Source: Candidatus Anammoxibacter sp. (GTDB lineage Bacteria; Planctomycetota; Brocadiia; Brocadiales; Anammoxibacteraceae). Taken from it: a stretch of 50,926 nucleotides of DNA. Shown in pieces: positions 18,972 to 28,456 of the stretch. Numbering within the stretch: the stretch's first letter is position 1; the number at the start of each line of letters is the position of its first letter. The position numbers were made by a program, and so were the translations under genes. The stretch is from NCBI GenBank assembly GCA_021777105.1, contig JAIQZQ010000132.1:1-50926 (forward strand), written 5' to 3'. The notes under the pieces are model-generated. The model did no database searches and was not told the DNA's origin. It saw only the letters and a list, made by a program, of their open reading frames with translations.

Positions 18972-21071
18972 TTATTTAGTTTTCATATCATATACCCCAT
19001 CCCAGTTTTCAGGAGGAGGCGATGAAATGAACTCTTTGCATCTATCTATATATACAATTGAAGGCGCATCTCCCGGTTTTATCTTAAGGGCTTTTTTAAA
19101 ATTATCAATCGCGTCGTTCCAACTCTGTTTTCTATAAGAGTTTAATCCATTGTGAAAATGGCCAATCAAGTCCTCGGCATGTTTGTTCTCTTCGTCTTTT
19201 CTGCCTACAAGCTCATACACTTTAACAGGCATGGATTTGCCCTTAACCCGTATTACGTCTAATTCACGGGCAACAATAGCGTTCTTTGCCAACTCATACG
19301 TGTATTCGCCAATCATGATGTTAGTTGAATACATTTTATTCGCTCCCTCAAGTCTGGAGGCAAGATTAACATCATCGCCAAGAACGGTATAATCAAACCT
19401 GTTTTCGCCGCCCATATTTCCAACAACAACAGTCCCGCTGTTCATTCCTATTCTGGCGGTTATAACAGGCCAGCCCCGGGCTTTAAAATCGTCTTGCATC
19501 GCAAGCAACCGTCTTTGGCTTTCAAGTGCGGCATAACATGCCAACACGGCATGGAGCTCTACATCCAACGGAGCGCCGAAAAAGGCCATTATCGCGTCGC
19601 CTTCATATTTATCTATAGTGCCCTCATATTTAATAATTATATCAGACATGGCTGTTAAATACACATTAATAAGCTCCACAAGTTCTTCAGGCTCCATGGA
19701 CTCTGAAATTGTGGTAAAACTCTCTATATCTGAAAAGAAAATTGTCAGCTCTTTTCTTGATCCGCCGAGCTTTACGCTTTCCGGATTCTTTAACAATTCA
19801 TTAACAACGGAGGGATGCAAATAAAACTGAAACAGATTCTTTACCAAAGCTCTTTGTTTGCTCTCAACAGAATACCGGTAAATAAAGATGGCGGAATATG
19901 TTAAAGGGATTGTTATAAATGGGCCTACCATACTAACCCATATACTATAGTTCACAAACAGGTAAACACAAAAGAATATATAGCATAAACTAAAGGCTAT
20001 GGAGCCAATCGTGCTTATAATCAATGTGAATCTAAGTGAAATATAGCTTATTACCAGCCCTATAAACAGGATTATGGCGGCAATTTGCCAAGCAGGAAAC
20101 CGTTTTATATATTGATCTTTGAGAATTGTGTTTATAACATTAGCCCATATTTCAATTCCATATGTTGATCTAATAGAAGCGTAATGCTTTGAGCCAAAAA
20201 AAGGCGTGGGTTTAAAATCCTGATGCAAAATATTGGTTGTGCCTATCAAAACTATTTTATCCTTAAAATTCTTTTCAAAATAATCCAAGGAATCGCCGGC
20301 CGCTTCTTTCCAGGCGTCATAAAATGAAATGTGGGGAAATGTGCCGCTTGGGCCCGCAAAATTTGTTAACATCTCGCCATATTTGTTAACAGGTATTGTT
20401 TTATCGCCCATAATAACCCTGTCATCTTCAACCTTTATCTCAACTTTGCCCAATGTGTTTAAGGATCTTGCGAGTATTGCAAGTCCAAATGCTATGTGGC
20501 CTTTGCCTTTTACATCCTTTATTAGAAGGGTTTGCCTGCGCACGCAATTATCAGGATCGCTGGTTAAGTTTGCAAAGCCGGCATAATTTGGGCTGGCGGC
20601 AAACCGTAGCCTTGCAATAGGCTCGTCAACGACATAACCGTTTTTCTTTTTATCAAACTTAAACGTCTTAGTCAAAATTACATTGTCAGCCTCTTTCAAA
20701 GCTATTGCCATAATTTTATCGTAATCCATGCCGTCTACATTTTTTTTCAGAGGCAGAGCAAAAACAAAATCCAGCCCCATGGCTTTTGCGCCGCCTTGCG
20801 CGACCTTTTTGATGACTTTGGCAAAATGAGGCCTCCAAAAGATCATAGGGTCTTTAATCTTGTCCAGGGCTTTTTTATCAATGCCTAAAATCACTATTTG
20901 ATCATCAGTCTCTACGGAACCGCGTAACAGAAACCTGTAATCAAGTGTTTTAAGCTCTATGCGTTCCAAGACGTTTGATCTAAAACGGATGTCGGCGCTA
21001 TAGATAGCGATCATGAAACAACTGCACGCCAAACCTATTATTAAAAACGGCAAGACTTTTTTTATCGTCAT
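18972..21071 (-). CDS. CHASE2-domain class III adenylate/guanylate cyclase
   Basis: This 699-residue membrane enzyme has TM1 at about 7-26 and a periplasmic CHASE2 sensor domain (about 30-320). Three closely spaced TM helices follow (about 326-397), then a class III nucleotidyl cyclase domain (about 440-625). Metal-binding D448 (FFSDIESFT) and D492 (YEGDAIMAFFG) are present, as is the TARIGMNSG and DYTVLGDDVNLASRLE core. A TPR-like C-terminal segment (about 640-680) ends in PPPENWDGVY, a tail often seen in this family. It makes cAMP or cGMP from ATP or GTP; nucleotide choice is not settled here. It is the first gene of the minus-strand cluster, 171 bases ahead of the caspase-like gene. Confidence 0.9.
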   Translation of the reverse strand: MTIKKVLPFLIIGLACSCFMIAIYSADIRFRSNVLERIELKTLDYRFLLRGSVETDDQIVILGIDKKALDKIKDPMIFWRPHFAKVIKKVAQGGAKAMGLDFVFALPLKKNVDGMDYDKIMAIALKEADNVILTKTFKFDKKKNGYVVDEPIARLRFAASPNYAGFANLTSDPDNCVRRQTLLIKDVKGKGHIAFGLAILARSLNTLGKVEIKVEDDRVIMGDKTIPVNKYGEMLTNFAGPSGTFPHISFYDAWKEAAGDSLDYFEKNFKDKIVLIGTTNILHQDFKPTPFFGSKHYASIRSTYGIEIWANVINTILKDQYIKRFPAWQIAAIILFIGLVISYISLRFTLIISTIGSIAFSLCYIFFCVYLFVNYSIWVSMVGPFITIPLTYSAIFIYRYSVESKQRALVKNLFQFYLHPSVVNELLKNPESVKLGGSRKELTIFFSDIESFTTISESMEPEELVELINVYLTAMSDIIIKYEGTIDKYEGDAIMAFFGAPLDVELHAVLACYAALESQRRLLAMQDDFKARGWPVITARIGMNSGTVVVGNMGGENRFDYTVLGDDVNLASRLEGANKMYSTNIMIGEYTYELAKNAIVARELDVIRVKGKSMPVKVYELVGRKDEENKHAEDLIGHFHNGLNSYRKQSWNDAIDNFKKALKIKPGDAPSIVYIDRCKEFISSPPPENWDGVYDMKTK

Positions 21072-21435
21072 TCTTCAAAAAAGATTTTTATCATACAACC
21101 AGGCATAAATTAAAATGCAAATGCAATATAAGCCATGATGAAGACAAAATAAAATCGACAAAATTAGAAATTTATTTTACGTTGTTTGTTTAGGGCTTGC
21201 CTAAAAACAATGTAACCGATAACCAACAAACCCGGATTATAGTCTCCTTTTACTCCAAGTTCAATTGCTAAAACGTAAATTTTTTAAATTCAGTATATTG
21301 CCCTGTTTTTCGCTATCAACGGCGCCTATTTCTAATTTTTGCATTTTACCGCTTTTTGCTTGTATTGCCGGAACTATGGTGTAAAATCCAAATGCAGGGA
21401 CAATTTACCATAAAACTTATCCAACGGACGTTCTC
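21072..21435. promoter_or_regulatory. Divergent intergenic region between the cyclase gene and tdh
   Basis: This 364-base region must hold promoters for both directions. For tdh a sigma70-like pair is visible: TTGTAT at 21360-21365 and TAAAAT at 21382-21387, 16 bases apart, about 50 bases before the ATG. No riboswitch or operator was recognised. Confidence 0.35.
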
Positions 21436-22473
21436 ATGAAAAAAATGCAGGCAATTATTAAAAAAGAACCGACCCCAGGCTTGCGACTGGAGGAAGTTGA
21501 AGCGCCGGAACCAGGCATAAACGACGTGTTAATTAAAATTAAAAAAACTTCCATATGCGGCACCGACGTTCATATTTATAACTGGGACGATTGGGCAAAA
21601 AGAACAATTAAAACGCCAATAATTATTGGGCATGAGTTTGTGGGGACTATTGAAGATGTTGGAAGCAATGTGAACGGATTTAACAAAGGCGATTTAGTCA
21701 GTGGCGAAGGCCACCTTGTTTGCGGGCGGTGCAGAAACTGCCTTGCCGGCCGCAGGCATTTATGCATGCGGCCGCATGCCATTGGATTGGACAGAGAGGG
21801 TTGTTTCGCCGAATATCTCTCTATCCCTGTAACAAATGTATGGTACTGCGACAAAAACATTCCAGAGGAGATAATAAGCTGTTTTGATCCATTAGGCAAC
21901 GCGGCTCACACGGTGCTGTCGTTTGATATCTTAGGCGAAGATGTGTTGATTACAGGAGCAGGCCCTATCGGCATAATGGCTGCGGCTATTTGCAAACATG
22001 CCGGAGCGCGCCACGTTGTTATAACCGACGTAAATCCATACCGCCTTGAGCTTGCTGAAAAAACAGGCGTTACCGCCACAGTTAACGCGTCAAAAGAAAA
22101 AATTGAAAATGTAGCAGGCAAACTTGGCATGAAAGAGGGATTTGACGTTGGACTTGAAATGTCAGGCAATGCAGACGCTTTTAGAGAAATGCTGGCCGCC
22201 ATGTGCCATGGAGGAAAAATCGCAATCCTCGGCATCCAGGAGCGGAGTTCAGAAATAAATTGGAATGACGTCGTATTCAACGGTTTAACTATCAAAGGCA
22301 TTTATGGCCGGGAAATGTACGAAACATGGTATAAAATTACAAGCATGATTCAGACGGGACTGGACATATCATCCGTAATTACCCACCATTTCAGTTTCGA
22401 CCGGTTTGAAGAGGGATTTGAAGCGATGCGATCCGGCAAGTCCGGCAAAGTTATTCTCGATTGGTCAAATTAA
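21436..22473 (+). CDS. tdh: L-threonine 3-dehydrogenase
   Basis: This zinc-dependent medium-chain dehydrogenase oxidises L-threonine to 2-amino-3-ketobutyrate with NAD+. Catalytic zinc ligand C41 lies in SICGTDVHIYNWDDW, the signature of Tdh. Also present are GHE (65-67), structural-zinc cysteines C96, C99, C102 and C110, and the NAD-binding GAGPIGIMAA (173-182). The length of 345 is near the family norm of about 341-348. It is followed 63 bases later by kbl, the next enzyme of the pathway, which makes the assignment firm. Confidence 0.95.
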   Translation: MKKMQAIIKKEPTPGLRLEEVEAPEPGINDVLIKIKKTSICGTDVHIYNWDDWAKRTIKTPIIIGHEFVGTIEDVGSNVNGFNKGDLVSGEGHLVCGRCRNCLAGRRHLCMRPHAIGLDREGCFAEYLSIPVTNVWYCDKNIPEEIISCFDPLGNAAHTVLSFDILGEDVLITGAGPIGIMAAAICKHAGARHVVITDVNPYRLELAEKTGVTATVNASKEKIENVAGKLGMKEGFDVGLEMSGNADAFREMLAAMCHGGKIAILGIQERSSEINWNDVVFNGLTIKGIYGREMYETWYKITSMIQTGLDISSVITHHFSFDRFEEGFEAMRSGKSGKVILDWSN

Positions 22474-22536
22474 CAAACCGCAATATAGCGCAATATTTAT
22501 TTTACATCATATTAATTATTAAAAAGCTGAAAAAAA

Positions 22537-23721
22537 ATGGACGAAAGAACTAAAACAGTTTTCGCAAACCAACTTAATCAGATTGAAGAAAACGGATTGT
22601 TTAAAACAGAACGTCTGATTTCGGGACCGCAACAAGCAAATATTAACGTTAAACCGGGCAAGGAAGTCCTTAACCTATGCGCGAATAATTATCTTGGCCT
22701 CTCTAATCATCCTGAAATTATAAAAGCGGCAAAAGAAGGGCTGGACAAATGGGGTTACGGCCTTTCGTCCGTCCGCTTTATTTGCGGAACTCAGGAGATA
22801 CACAAAACTCTGGAAAATAAAATTTCCGAATTTCTTGAGACCGACGACACAATTCTTTACAGTTCATGCTTTGACGCAAACGGCGGGCTTTTTGAAACTA
22901 TTTTAACTGAAAAAGACGCTGTTATTAGCGACCAGCTTAACCATGCCAGCATTATCGACGGCATAAGGTTGTGCAAAGCGCAACGGTTCAGGTTTAACAA
23001 CTCAGACATGAATGATCTGGAAGCAAAGTTAAAAGAGACTCAGGATTGCAGGATTCGTTTAATCGCCACGGACGGAGTATTCTCAATGGATGGATTAATT
23101 GCAAATTTAAGCGGAATTTGCGAACTGGCCGAAAAATACAACGCTCTGGTTATGGTTGATGATTCGCACGCGGTTGGATTTGTCGGCAAAAAAGGAAAGG
23201 GCTCCCATGAATTTTGCGATGCGCTTGGAAAAGTTGATATTATAACCGGCACGCTGGGCAAAGCGCTCGGCGGGGCGGGCGGAGGCTACACAAGCGGCAG
23301 AAAAGAGATCATAGAGCTGTTGCGTCAAAGGTCAAGGCCTTACCTTTTTTCAAACACAATTGCGCCGGCCACTGTTTGCGCCTCATTAAAGGCCTTTGAA
23401 ATAGTCGGCTCTTCAACGGAACTAAGAGACAAATTAGAAGGCAACTCTAACTATTTTAGAGATAAAATCAGAACAAAAGGTTTTAACATTAACAACAGCG
23501 GCCACCCAATCGTGCCCATTATTCTGGGCGACGCGTTAACGGCGCAAAAAATGGCCGCAAAGCTTTTTGAAAAAGGCGTGTATGTAGTTGGTTTCTTCTA
23601 CCCGGTAGTGCCGGAAGGTTCCGCCCGTATTCGCGCGCAAATATCAGCCGCGCATTCAAGGGATGATCTGGATTTTGCGATAAAAATGCTTGTTGAAACG
23701 AAGAAAGAATTTGGGTTATAA
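22537..23721 (+). CDS. kbl: Glycine C-acetyltransferase (2-amino-3-ketobutyrate CoA ligase)
   Basis: This PLP enzyme cleaves 2-amino-3-ketobutyrate with CoA to glycine and acetyl-CoA, completing threonine degradation begun by Tdh. PLP-binding K242 is in TGTLGKALGG, with H136 (DQLNHAS), D208 and H211 (VDDSHAVGF) in place. At 394 residues it matches the family (about 397). It is cotranscribed with tdh, judging by the 63-base gap and shared strand. There is no strong Shine-Dalgarno; AAAAAGCTGAAAAAAAATG precedes the start. Confidence 0.95.
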   Translation: MDERTKTVFANQLNQIEENGLFKTERLISGPQQANINVKPGKEVLNLCANNYLGLSNHPEIIKAAKEGLDKWGYGLSSVRFICGTQEIHKTLENKISEFLETDDTILYSSCFDANGGLFETILTEKDAVISDQLNHASIIDGIRLCKAQRFRFNNSDMNDLEAKLKETQDCRIRLIATDGVFSMDGLIANLSGICELAEKYNALVMVDDSHAVGFVGKKGKGSHEFCDALGKVDIITGTLGKALGGAGGGYTSGRKEIIELLRQRSRPYLFSNTIAPATVCASLKAFEIVGSSTELRDKLEGNSNYFRDKIRTKGFNINNSGHPIVPIILGDALTAQKMAAKLFEKGVYVVGFFYPVVPEGSARIRAQISAAHSRDDLDFAIKMLVETKKEFGL

Positions 23722-23860
23722 TTTTTTCTACAAAATTGTCAGTTTTTTTCTTTTATTTCTCAGGTTTTGTGATATTATATGAGAATTCAACTTTTTGCCC
23801 AAAATGTTTTTTGCGGATGTACCGCATTTGTAGTATATTTTTTTTTTGGAGGTGTAAGTT

Positions 23861-24073
23861 ATGTCAGAGCGTGAAACAGGGACCGTTAAATGGTTCAATG
23901 ACAGCAAAGGTTATGGTTTTATTCAGCGTGAACAGGGCGAGGATGTTTTTGTTCATTTCCGCGCAATTAGAGGCGAAGGCCATCGTTCATTAGAAGACGG
24001 CCAAAGCGTTGAGTTTACCGTTACTCAGGGACAAAAAGGGCTTCAAGCCGAGGATGTAGATGTAGTTCAATAA
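23861..24073 (+). CDS. Cold-shock-domain protein (CspA family)
   Basis: This 70-residue single cold-shock domain has GTVKWFNDSKGYGFI with RNP1 (KGYGFI, 16-21) and RNP2 (VFVHF, 29-33). It acts as an RNA chaperone binding single-stranded RNA or DNA. A strong Shine-Dalgarno GGAGGTG lies 6 bases before the ATG. The leader between kbl and this gene holds a small stem (TGCGG-ATGTA-CCGCA, 23812-23826) followed by a U-rich stretch, which may matter for temperature-dependent expression. A separate promoter from kbl is likely. Confidence 0.95.
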   Translation: MSERETGTVKWFNDSKGYGFIQREQGEDVFVHFRAIRGEGHRSLEDGQSVEFTVTQGQKGLQAEDVDVVQ

Positions 24074-24679
24074 TTTAGCTGTCAGGGGAATTGTGTGCGC
24101 CTAACTTAACGACATTAGTCATTTCGGTTTGCTGGTTACAACGCTGTAAAAGCTTAAAGTTTACGTTGCCTGCTATTTGAATGCTTTGAATAAACAGAGA
24201 CGCTTCTTTGCGTTTTTTACAAATAGTTGGCTATTTCAGGGCAAAGGAACAAGCTGGGCCGCAAAATTTGCGGCAAGTTGAAACGAGAGTTAGTAAATTG
24301 CTTTTGTAATAATGATCGAAGTTTAACCGCTCAAGTTTTGTTACATCTCATTCCTGCTGCAAGTTTGGCAAATCTATTCTGAACGTCTGGGTGTTTCGTT
24401 TCATTATAATCACAGAATTATTATGTTTCCGATTAATAGATCCATATTAATCAATCGGCATAGTAGTCTGTTGTTATATCTGCGATAACATAAACGCCTT
24501 TATAGATTCATCCTTCCCGGACTTTGTTTTTGAAACTATTAGAGCAACGGAAACAAAAGTTAAAATTTTGGAAAGAGTGAAGATCAATATAGGTGCGCCT
24601 TCATTTCAGTGTTTGAATTGCTTTATTAAAAACTCGAAAATGGCCTCCATTGTCAATTTTGTTCATGTAATTATGCATT
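24074..24679. other. Intergenic region without a recognised gene
   Basis: These 606 bases follow the cold-shock gene. A weak stem (AGACGC-TTCTT-GCGTTTTTT, about 24198-24218) could terminate the csp transcript. A small palindrome CCGCAAA-A-TTTGCGG lies near 24259-24273. Open stretches lack starts and family signatures. No tRNA, tmRNA, SRP or RNase P hallmark was seen. Confidence 0.4.
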
Positions 24680-25105
24680 ATGATCCGTGTTACTAAACAG
24701 ATTTCGCTGGAAGATTCGGAAATAGATATCGATTTCGTAAGATCGTCCGGCCCTGGAGGCCAAAACGTCAATAAAGTGGCAACTGCCGCCCAACTCAGGT
24801 TTAATCTCGGCAAATCAACCGCTATTCCACCAGAAGTCCGCCAACGCCTTATTAGGTTGGCAGGCAAAAAAATGACTTCAAACATGGAATTGATTATTAC
24901 CGCCAGGAGATTTCGCGTCCAGGAAAGAAACCGCCGAGACGCAATTGACCGTTTGATAACGTTAATTCGGAAAGCGGCTGAAAAGCCAAAAGTCAGACGC
25001 AAAACAAAGCCGACAAAAGCGTCAAATGTGGAGAGGTTGGAAAAGAAACAAAAGAGAAGCCGGATCAAAATAGATAGAAAGAAACTATCCGTTAATGAGG
25101 ATTAA
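24680..25105 (+). CDS. arfB: ArfB/YaeJ-like peptidyl-tRNA hydrolase (ribosome rescue)
   Basis: This is a release-factor domain without codon-recognition domains. The catalytic GGQ is at residues 26-28 in SSGPGGQNVNK, followed by the conserved VATAAQLRFNL. A Lys/Arg-rich C-terminal tail (about 100-141) matches the ribosome mRNA-channel-binding tail of ArfB (E. coli 140 residues; here 141). It frees ribosomes stalled on mRNAs lacking stop codons. No good Shine-Dalgarno is visible before the ATG at 24680. It stands alone in its neighbourhood. Confidence 0.92.
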   Translation: MIRVTKQISLEDSEIDIDFVRSSGPGGQNVNKVATAAQLRFNLGKSTAIPPEVRQRLIRLAGKKMTSNMELIITARRFRVQERNRRDAIDRLITLIRKAAEKPKVRRKTKPTKASNVERLEKKQKRSRIKIDRKKLSVNED

Positions 25106-25159
25106 ACATTTGCGGTTTGTTTGAAACACTTTGTGTTTGCCTGATGTATTTTATCCGGT

Positions 25160-25537
25160 CTATCGGCCCACATTTTCAACTTTTACCACATCCCCATGTT
25201 TAACAACCCGCAGCTGTTTTACATCACTGCAAGCCTTTGCCCAAATATTAGTTTTTGCCGCAAGACGAATTTCATCGCCCTGAGATATTGGTGTTCTGCC
25301 ATAACCTATAGCTATTGTATCGCCTTCAACCCAAAAAGCAATTTCACCCGGTTTAACAACATCTCTGGCGTCGGCTTCTTTTGAAACATGAACCGGCGTT
25401 GAAAAATAGACCTCTTCGCCCCATGTGCTTGCTGTTGAATCAAAAGGCAAACTTTCAAAAACCGCATCGGCTGTCGGAGTCTTCAAAAGTTCCGCTTCCA
25501 ATTCAACAGAGCCTATCGTTAATTTTATCTTGCGCAT
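25160..25537 (-). CDS. Cyclophilin-like fold protein (TM1367/DUF369 type)
   Basis: This 125-residue protein has the pattern of small cyclophilin-like beta-barrels: an N-terminal strand-helix KLTIGSVELEAEL, the TADAVFESLPF segment, WGEEVYFSTPV, and PGEIAFWVEGDTIAIGYGRTP. The biochemical role of this family is not established to my knowledge. It follows the 4Fe-4S protein gene by 34 bases on the same strand, so the two form a likely operon. Confidence 0.8.
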   Translation of the reverse strand: MRKIKLTIGSVELEAELLKTPTADAVFESLPFDSTASTWGEEVYFSTPVHVSKEADARDVVKPGEIAFWVEGDTIAIGYGRTPISQGDEIRLAAKTNIWAKACSDVKQLRVVKHGDVVKVENVGR

Positions 25538-25571
25538 TTTTTATTGTGAAGGCGCTAATGGTTTAAAGGTA

Positions 25572-26039
25572 TTAAAGCCTGCACAACTCAACATCAACAG
25601 GTTCCTCATCGGGGACAATTGCGTTTACAGGACACGCATTAACGCATCCTAAATCATCAAACCCAACACAGTTGTCGCAGTTAACGGCAACTTTTGCCTT
25701 TTCATCCTTAAATATAGACGAAAACGGGCAAACCTGCACACAAGCCCAGCATCCAACGCACTGGCTCTGATCAATAACGACATTTCCATCCGGATAGACG
25801 CTTATTGCGTTAAACTCGCACGCAGCTATGCATTTCGGTTTGCCGCAATTTTGACAAACAGACATTACAGGCTCGTCATTCTCCATGTCTATAAGCAACC
25901 TTGCCATAGGCGGCGGCGTTTCAGTTATTGCGTCAAGCATATTTTTCGATTTTGAATGCCTGACGGCGCATTCAGTCATGCATCTGTCGCAATTCTCGCA
26001 CTTATACGACACAAATTTCTTTCTCTTTTTCATAGTCAT
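25572..26039 (-). CDS. 4Fe-4S ferredoxin-type electron-transfer protein (HycB/CooF-like)
   Basis: This 155-residue protein has four Cys clusters: CENCDRCMTEC near the N-terminus, CQNCGKPKCIAACEFNAI, CVGCWACVQVCPFSSI, and CDNCVGFDDLGCVNACPVNA. The spacing fits several 4Fe-4S clusters, as in iron-sulfur subunits serving oxidoreductases such as CO dehydrogenase or aldehyde:ferredoxin oxidoreductase. No catalytic partner is encoded next to it. It is upstream of the cyclophilin-like gene. An anaerobic or microaerobic lifestyle is suggested but not proven. Confidence 0.88.
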   Translation of the reverse strand: MTMKKRKKFVSYKCENCDRCMTECAVRHSKSKNMLDAITETPPPMARLLIDMENDEPVMSVCQNCGKPKCIAACEFNAISVYPDGNVVIDQSQCVGCWACVQVCPFSSIFKDEKAKVAVNCDNCVGFDDLGCVNACPVNAIVPDEEPVDVELCRL

Positions 26040-26481
26040 AGCAGTTTTATCCTTTCATTGCTAAATAACGAGCATTTATTATGATGAATTTATTTCTTAA
26101 AAACTTTACGGAACAAAATCCGGATTATTGCGATTAAAAACCTTAATATCCCTAAAAAGAGATAAAAATTACTAATATTTTTACGTACGTTTATGTAAAT
26201 AATAAATCTTCTAATGCCATGGGTGGAAACAAAACAGATAAACAAAGGCAGGCGACCAACATAAACGTATGTGAAATACCAGTTTACTACAGATTAATGC
26301 CCTTGTCAAAGTCAAAATACCGCCTTTTGATAAATATTAAAATTTGTATAATTTACCCACATTTTACCGTTATAAACGCCGCATTTGAAGTCACTGTATA
26401 GCGCGAGCAAAATATTGCGCAGTTTACTCTGGTTAAGGCTTGTAGTTTTATGGTATAAGGTACTCGTAAAAACAAAATACC
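26040..26481. other. Divergent intergenic region
   Basis: These 442 AT-rich bases lie between the ferredoxin gene (-) and the flavoprotein gene (+). They should contain both promoters. The sequence just upstream of the flavoprotein (GCTTGTAG...ATGGTATAAGG, about 26438-26460) resembles the region upstream of tdh. No RNA gene or confident ORF was found. Confidence 0.35.
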
Positions 26482-27672
26482 ATGGAATTATCTATCACAC
26501 ATTACAACGCAATTATTATTGGAGCCGGAGCTTCAGGATTAATGTGCGCTATTGAAGCCGGCAAAAGGCACAAAAACGTCCTGATACTTGATCATGCGAA
26601 CAAGGCAGGGCAAAAAATACTGCTTTCAGGCGGCGGGCAGTGCAATGTCACTAATTTAAGCCTGAGCGAAAATGAATTTTTATCGCAAAACAGGCATTTC
26701 CCAATATCGGCTTTAAAAAGATTTTCACAACATGACACCATATCGCTGCTTCAAAAACACGGAATAACAACTTGCGAAAGAGAGCATGGCCGCCTCTTTT
26801 GCGAAAAGTCGGCGCAGGATATCGTCAACATGCTGTTAAAAGAATGCAAAGAGTCAAATGTCGCGATTAAAAAAAGTTGCGGCTCTTTAAAAGTTGAGAA
26901 ACGCGAATTATTCCGCGTATGGTCTAAAAATGAAAGCTATACCTGCAACTCATTAGTGATTGCCACCGGCGGCATGTCGTTTCAAATAAAATCAGGACTT
27001 GGATTCGGCTACAATATTGCCCGGCAATTCAACATAAATGTAGTTAGAATTAAGGCTGGTTTAGTTCCATTAACTTACGGAAATGACGACTCAAAAATTT
27101 TTAGCGAGCTTTCCGGAATTGCCATAGACGCAGTCGCCTCCAGCAAAAAACAATATTTCAGGGAAAACATCCTGTTTACCCATCGCGGCCTAAGCGGGCC
27201 GGCCATATTGCAGGTCTCATCATATTGGGAACAAGGCGATACAATTGAGATTGATTTAATGCCAAATATAGATTTATGCGACTATCTTAAACAACGAAAA
27301 CTTAAAAGGCCCAAAGCGTCAATAATTTCTATATTGGCGGAATTGGCGCCTAAACGCCTGGTTGAAAAAATTTGTTTAAACAACTTGGTCGTAAACAAAC
27401 CGATAAACCAATTTCCAGATAAAGAGATAATAAAAATAGCTGGCTTGTTTAAAAACTGGAGCTTTAAACCCAATGGAACCGAAGGGTACAGAACAGCGGA
27501 AGTAACTGTCGGAGGCGTGGACACAAACGAGCTATCGTCAAAAACAATGGAGTCAAAAAAGGTGGAAGGCTTATACTTTATCGGCGAAGTTGTTGACGTC
27601 ACTGGCAATTTAGGCGGCTACAACCTGCAATGGGCCTGGTCATCGGGATACTGCGCCGGTCAATTTGTTTAA
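26482..27672 (+). CDS. HI0933/YhiN-family flavoprotein (NAD(P)/FAD-dependent oxidoreductase)
   Basis: The N-terminal dinucleotide-binding motif GAGASG (14-19) is followed by the family signature AGQKILLSGGGQCNVTN. Also present are VIATGGMSFQ, LFTHRGLSGPAILQ, and the closing GLYFIGEVVDVTGNLGGYN. All are hallmarks of the HI0933 family (about 400 residues; here 396). The physiological reaction is unknown; members bind FAD. Its stop lies only 4 bases from the end of the convergent gene on the other strand, so the two transcripts must overlap at their ends. Confidence 0.92.
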   Translation: MELSITHYNAIIIGAGASGLMCAIEAGKRHKNVLILDHANKAGQKILLSGGGQCNVTNLSLSENEFLSQNRHFPISALKRFSQHDTISLLQKHGITTCEREHGRLFCEKSAQDIVNMLLKECKESNVAIKKSCGSLKVEKRELFRVWSKNESYTCNSLVIATGGMSFQIKSGLGFGYNIARQFNINVVRIKAGLVPLTYGNDDSKIFSELSGIAIDAVASSKKQYFRENILFTHRGLSGPAILQVSSYWEQGDTIEIDLMPNIDLCDYLKQRKLKRPKASIISILAELAPKRLVEKICLNNLVVNKPINQFPDKEIIKIAGLFKNWSFKPNGTEGYRTAEVTVGGVDTNELSSKTMESKKVEGLYFIGEVVDVTGNLGGYNLQWAWSSGYCAGQFV

Positions 27673-27676
27673 TAAC

Positions 27677-28456
27677 TTATGTAAACCCGCGCACTTTGTA
27701 CCCTTTAGGCAGCAATGAATGTTTTTTAAACTTAAAGGTACTAAAACAATCCTTAAACAATTTAAAAAAATGCGGACGATGTATCAGGTCTGATAGGGTT
27801 GAAATTCCAAACCACTTTAATTGCTCCCGCTCAACCTCAAAACAGAATCTCAGCCTGTCACACTTGTTATACGGCCAACCTCTTTCACCTCCGCCCATAT
27901 CAATCTTATCCTCGCTTTTGCCGCGCTCATAGACTTCAACAGCCCCGGCCTTTAAGGCCCTATTTGTCTCTCTTTCGCCGGTTTTGCTTATATCTTTAAT
28001 AACAACACAATCCTTGTCATTCGGTAGAAACAGGATATCAGTCAATATGTCATATACACAATCAGGATCGTCGGTAAAAAAGTCAGTCGCGTATTCAGAC
28101 TTGCCAACTACCAAATGAGGCAACAGTTTATTGAGTTTTATCAAATTAGACAAACCTGCGACAGGTTGCCTAAGGCAAAGTTTGGTTAGATCAGAGCCGT
28201 CTTTGGAAACACAAAACACATCTATGTTGTTTCCATCAGGCAGAACGCATAAATATTTCTCTTCATAATCATCGTCTTCCCCGGAATCAAAATCCATATC
28301 TTTTTTCAACACGCCAAGCTTTTGGTTTAGTTCACGCGGACCATATACTGAGCTTAACAAATCAAGACGACAAATAAAATGCCTGACATCGTTTATCTCT
28401 TTTAAAATCTCCTCGTTTCCAAAAACCGGCTGTCTTTTAGGTTTTAAATTATCCAT
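27677..28456 (-). CDS. Hypothetical protein (259 residues)
   Basis: I do not recognise this protein. It is soluble-looking and acidic, with no signal peptide or TM segment. A Gly/Asp/Glu-rich stretch (about 57-66, DSGEDDDYEE) divides it, and it ends in a basic Lys-Phe-rich tail (FKLFKDCFSTFKFKKH). Its ATG overlaps the TAA of the upstream 87-residue ORF (TAATG), which implies translational coupling. Codon use and composition look genuine. Confidence 0.6.
   Translation of the reverse strand: MDNLKPKRQPVFGNEEILKEINDVRHFICRLDLLSSVYGPRELNQKLGVLKKDMDFDSGEDDDYEEKYLCVLPDGNNIDVFCVSKDGSDLTKLCLRQPVAGLSNLIKLNKLLPHLVVGKSEYATDFFTDDPDCVYDILTDILFLPNDKDCVVIKDISKTGERETNRALKAGAVEVYERGKSEDKIDMGGGERGWPYNKCDRLRFCFEVEREQLKWFGISTLSDLIHRPHFFKLFKDCFSTFKFKKHSLLPKGYKVRGFT

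Noticed and set aside
23812..23848. Rho-independent terminator between kbl and the cold-shock gene
   Set aside because: The 5-bp stem is weak and the T run starts about 10 bases later, next to the ribosome-binding site; a leader structure is equally likely.
24074..24679. Possible RNA gene or hidden ORF after the cold-shock gene
   Set aside because: No tRNA, tmRNA, SRP or RNase P hallmarks; an 80-codon open stretch near 24450-24710 has no start and no recognisable family.
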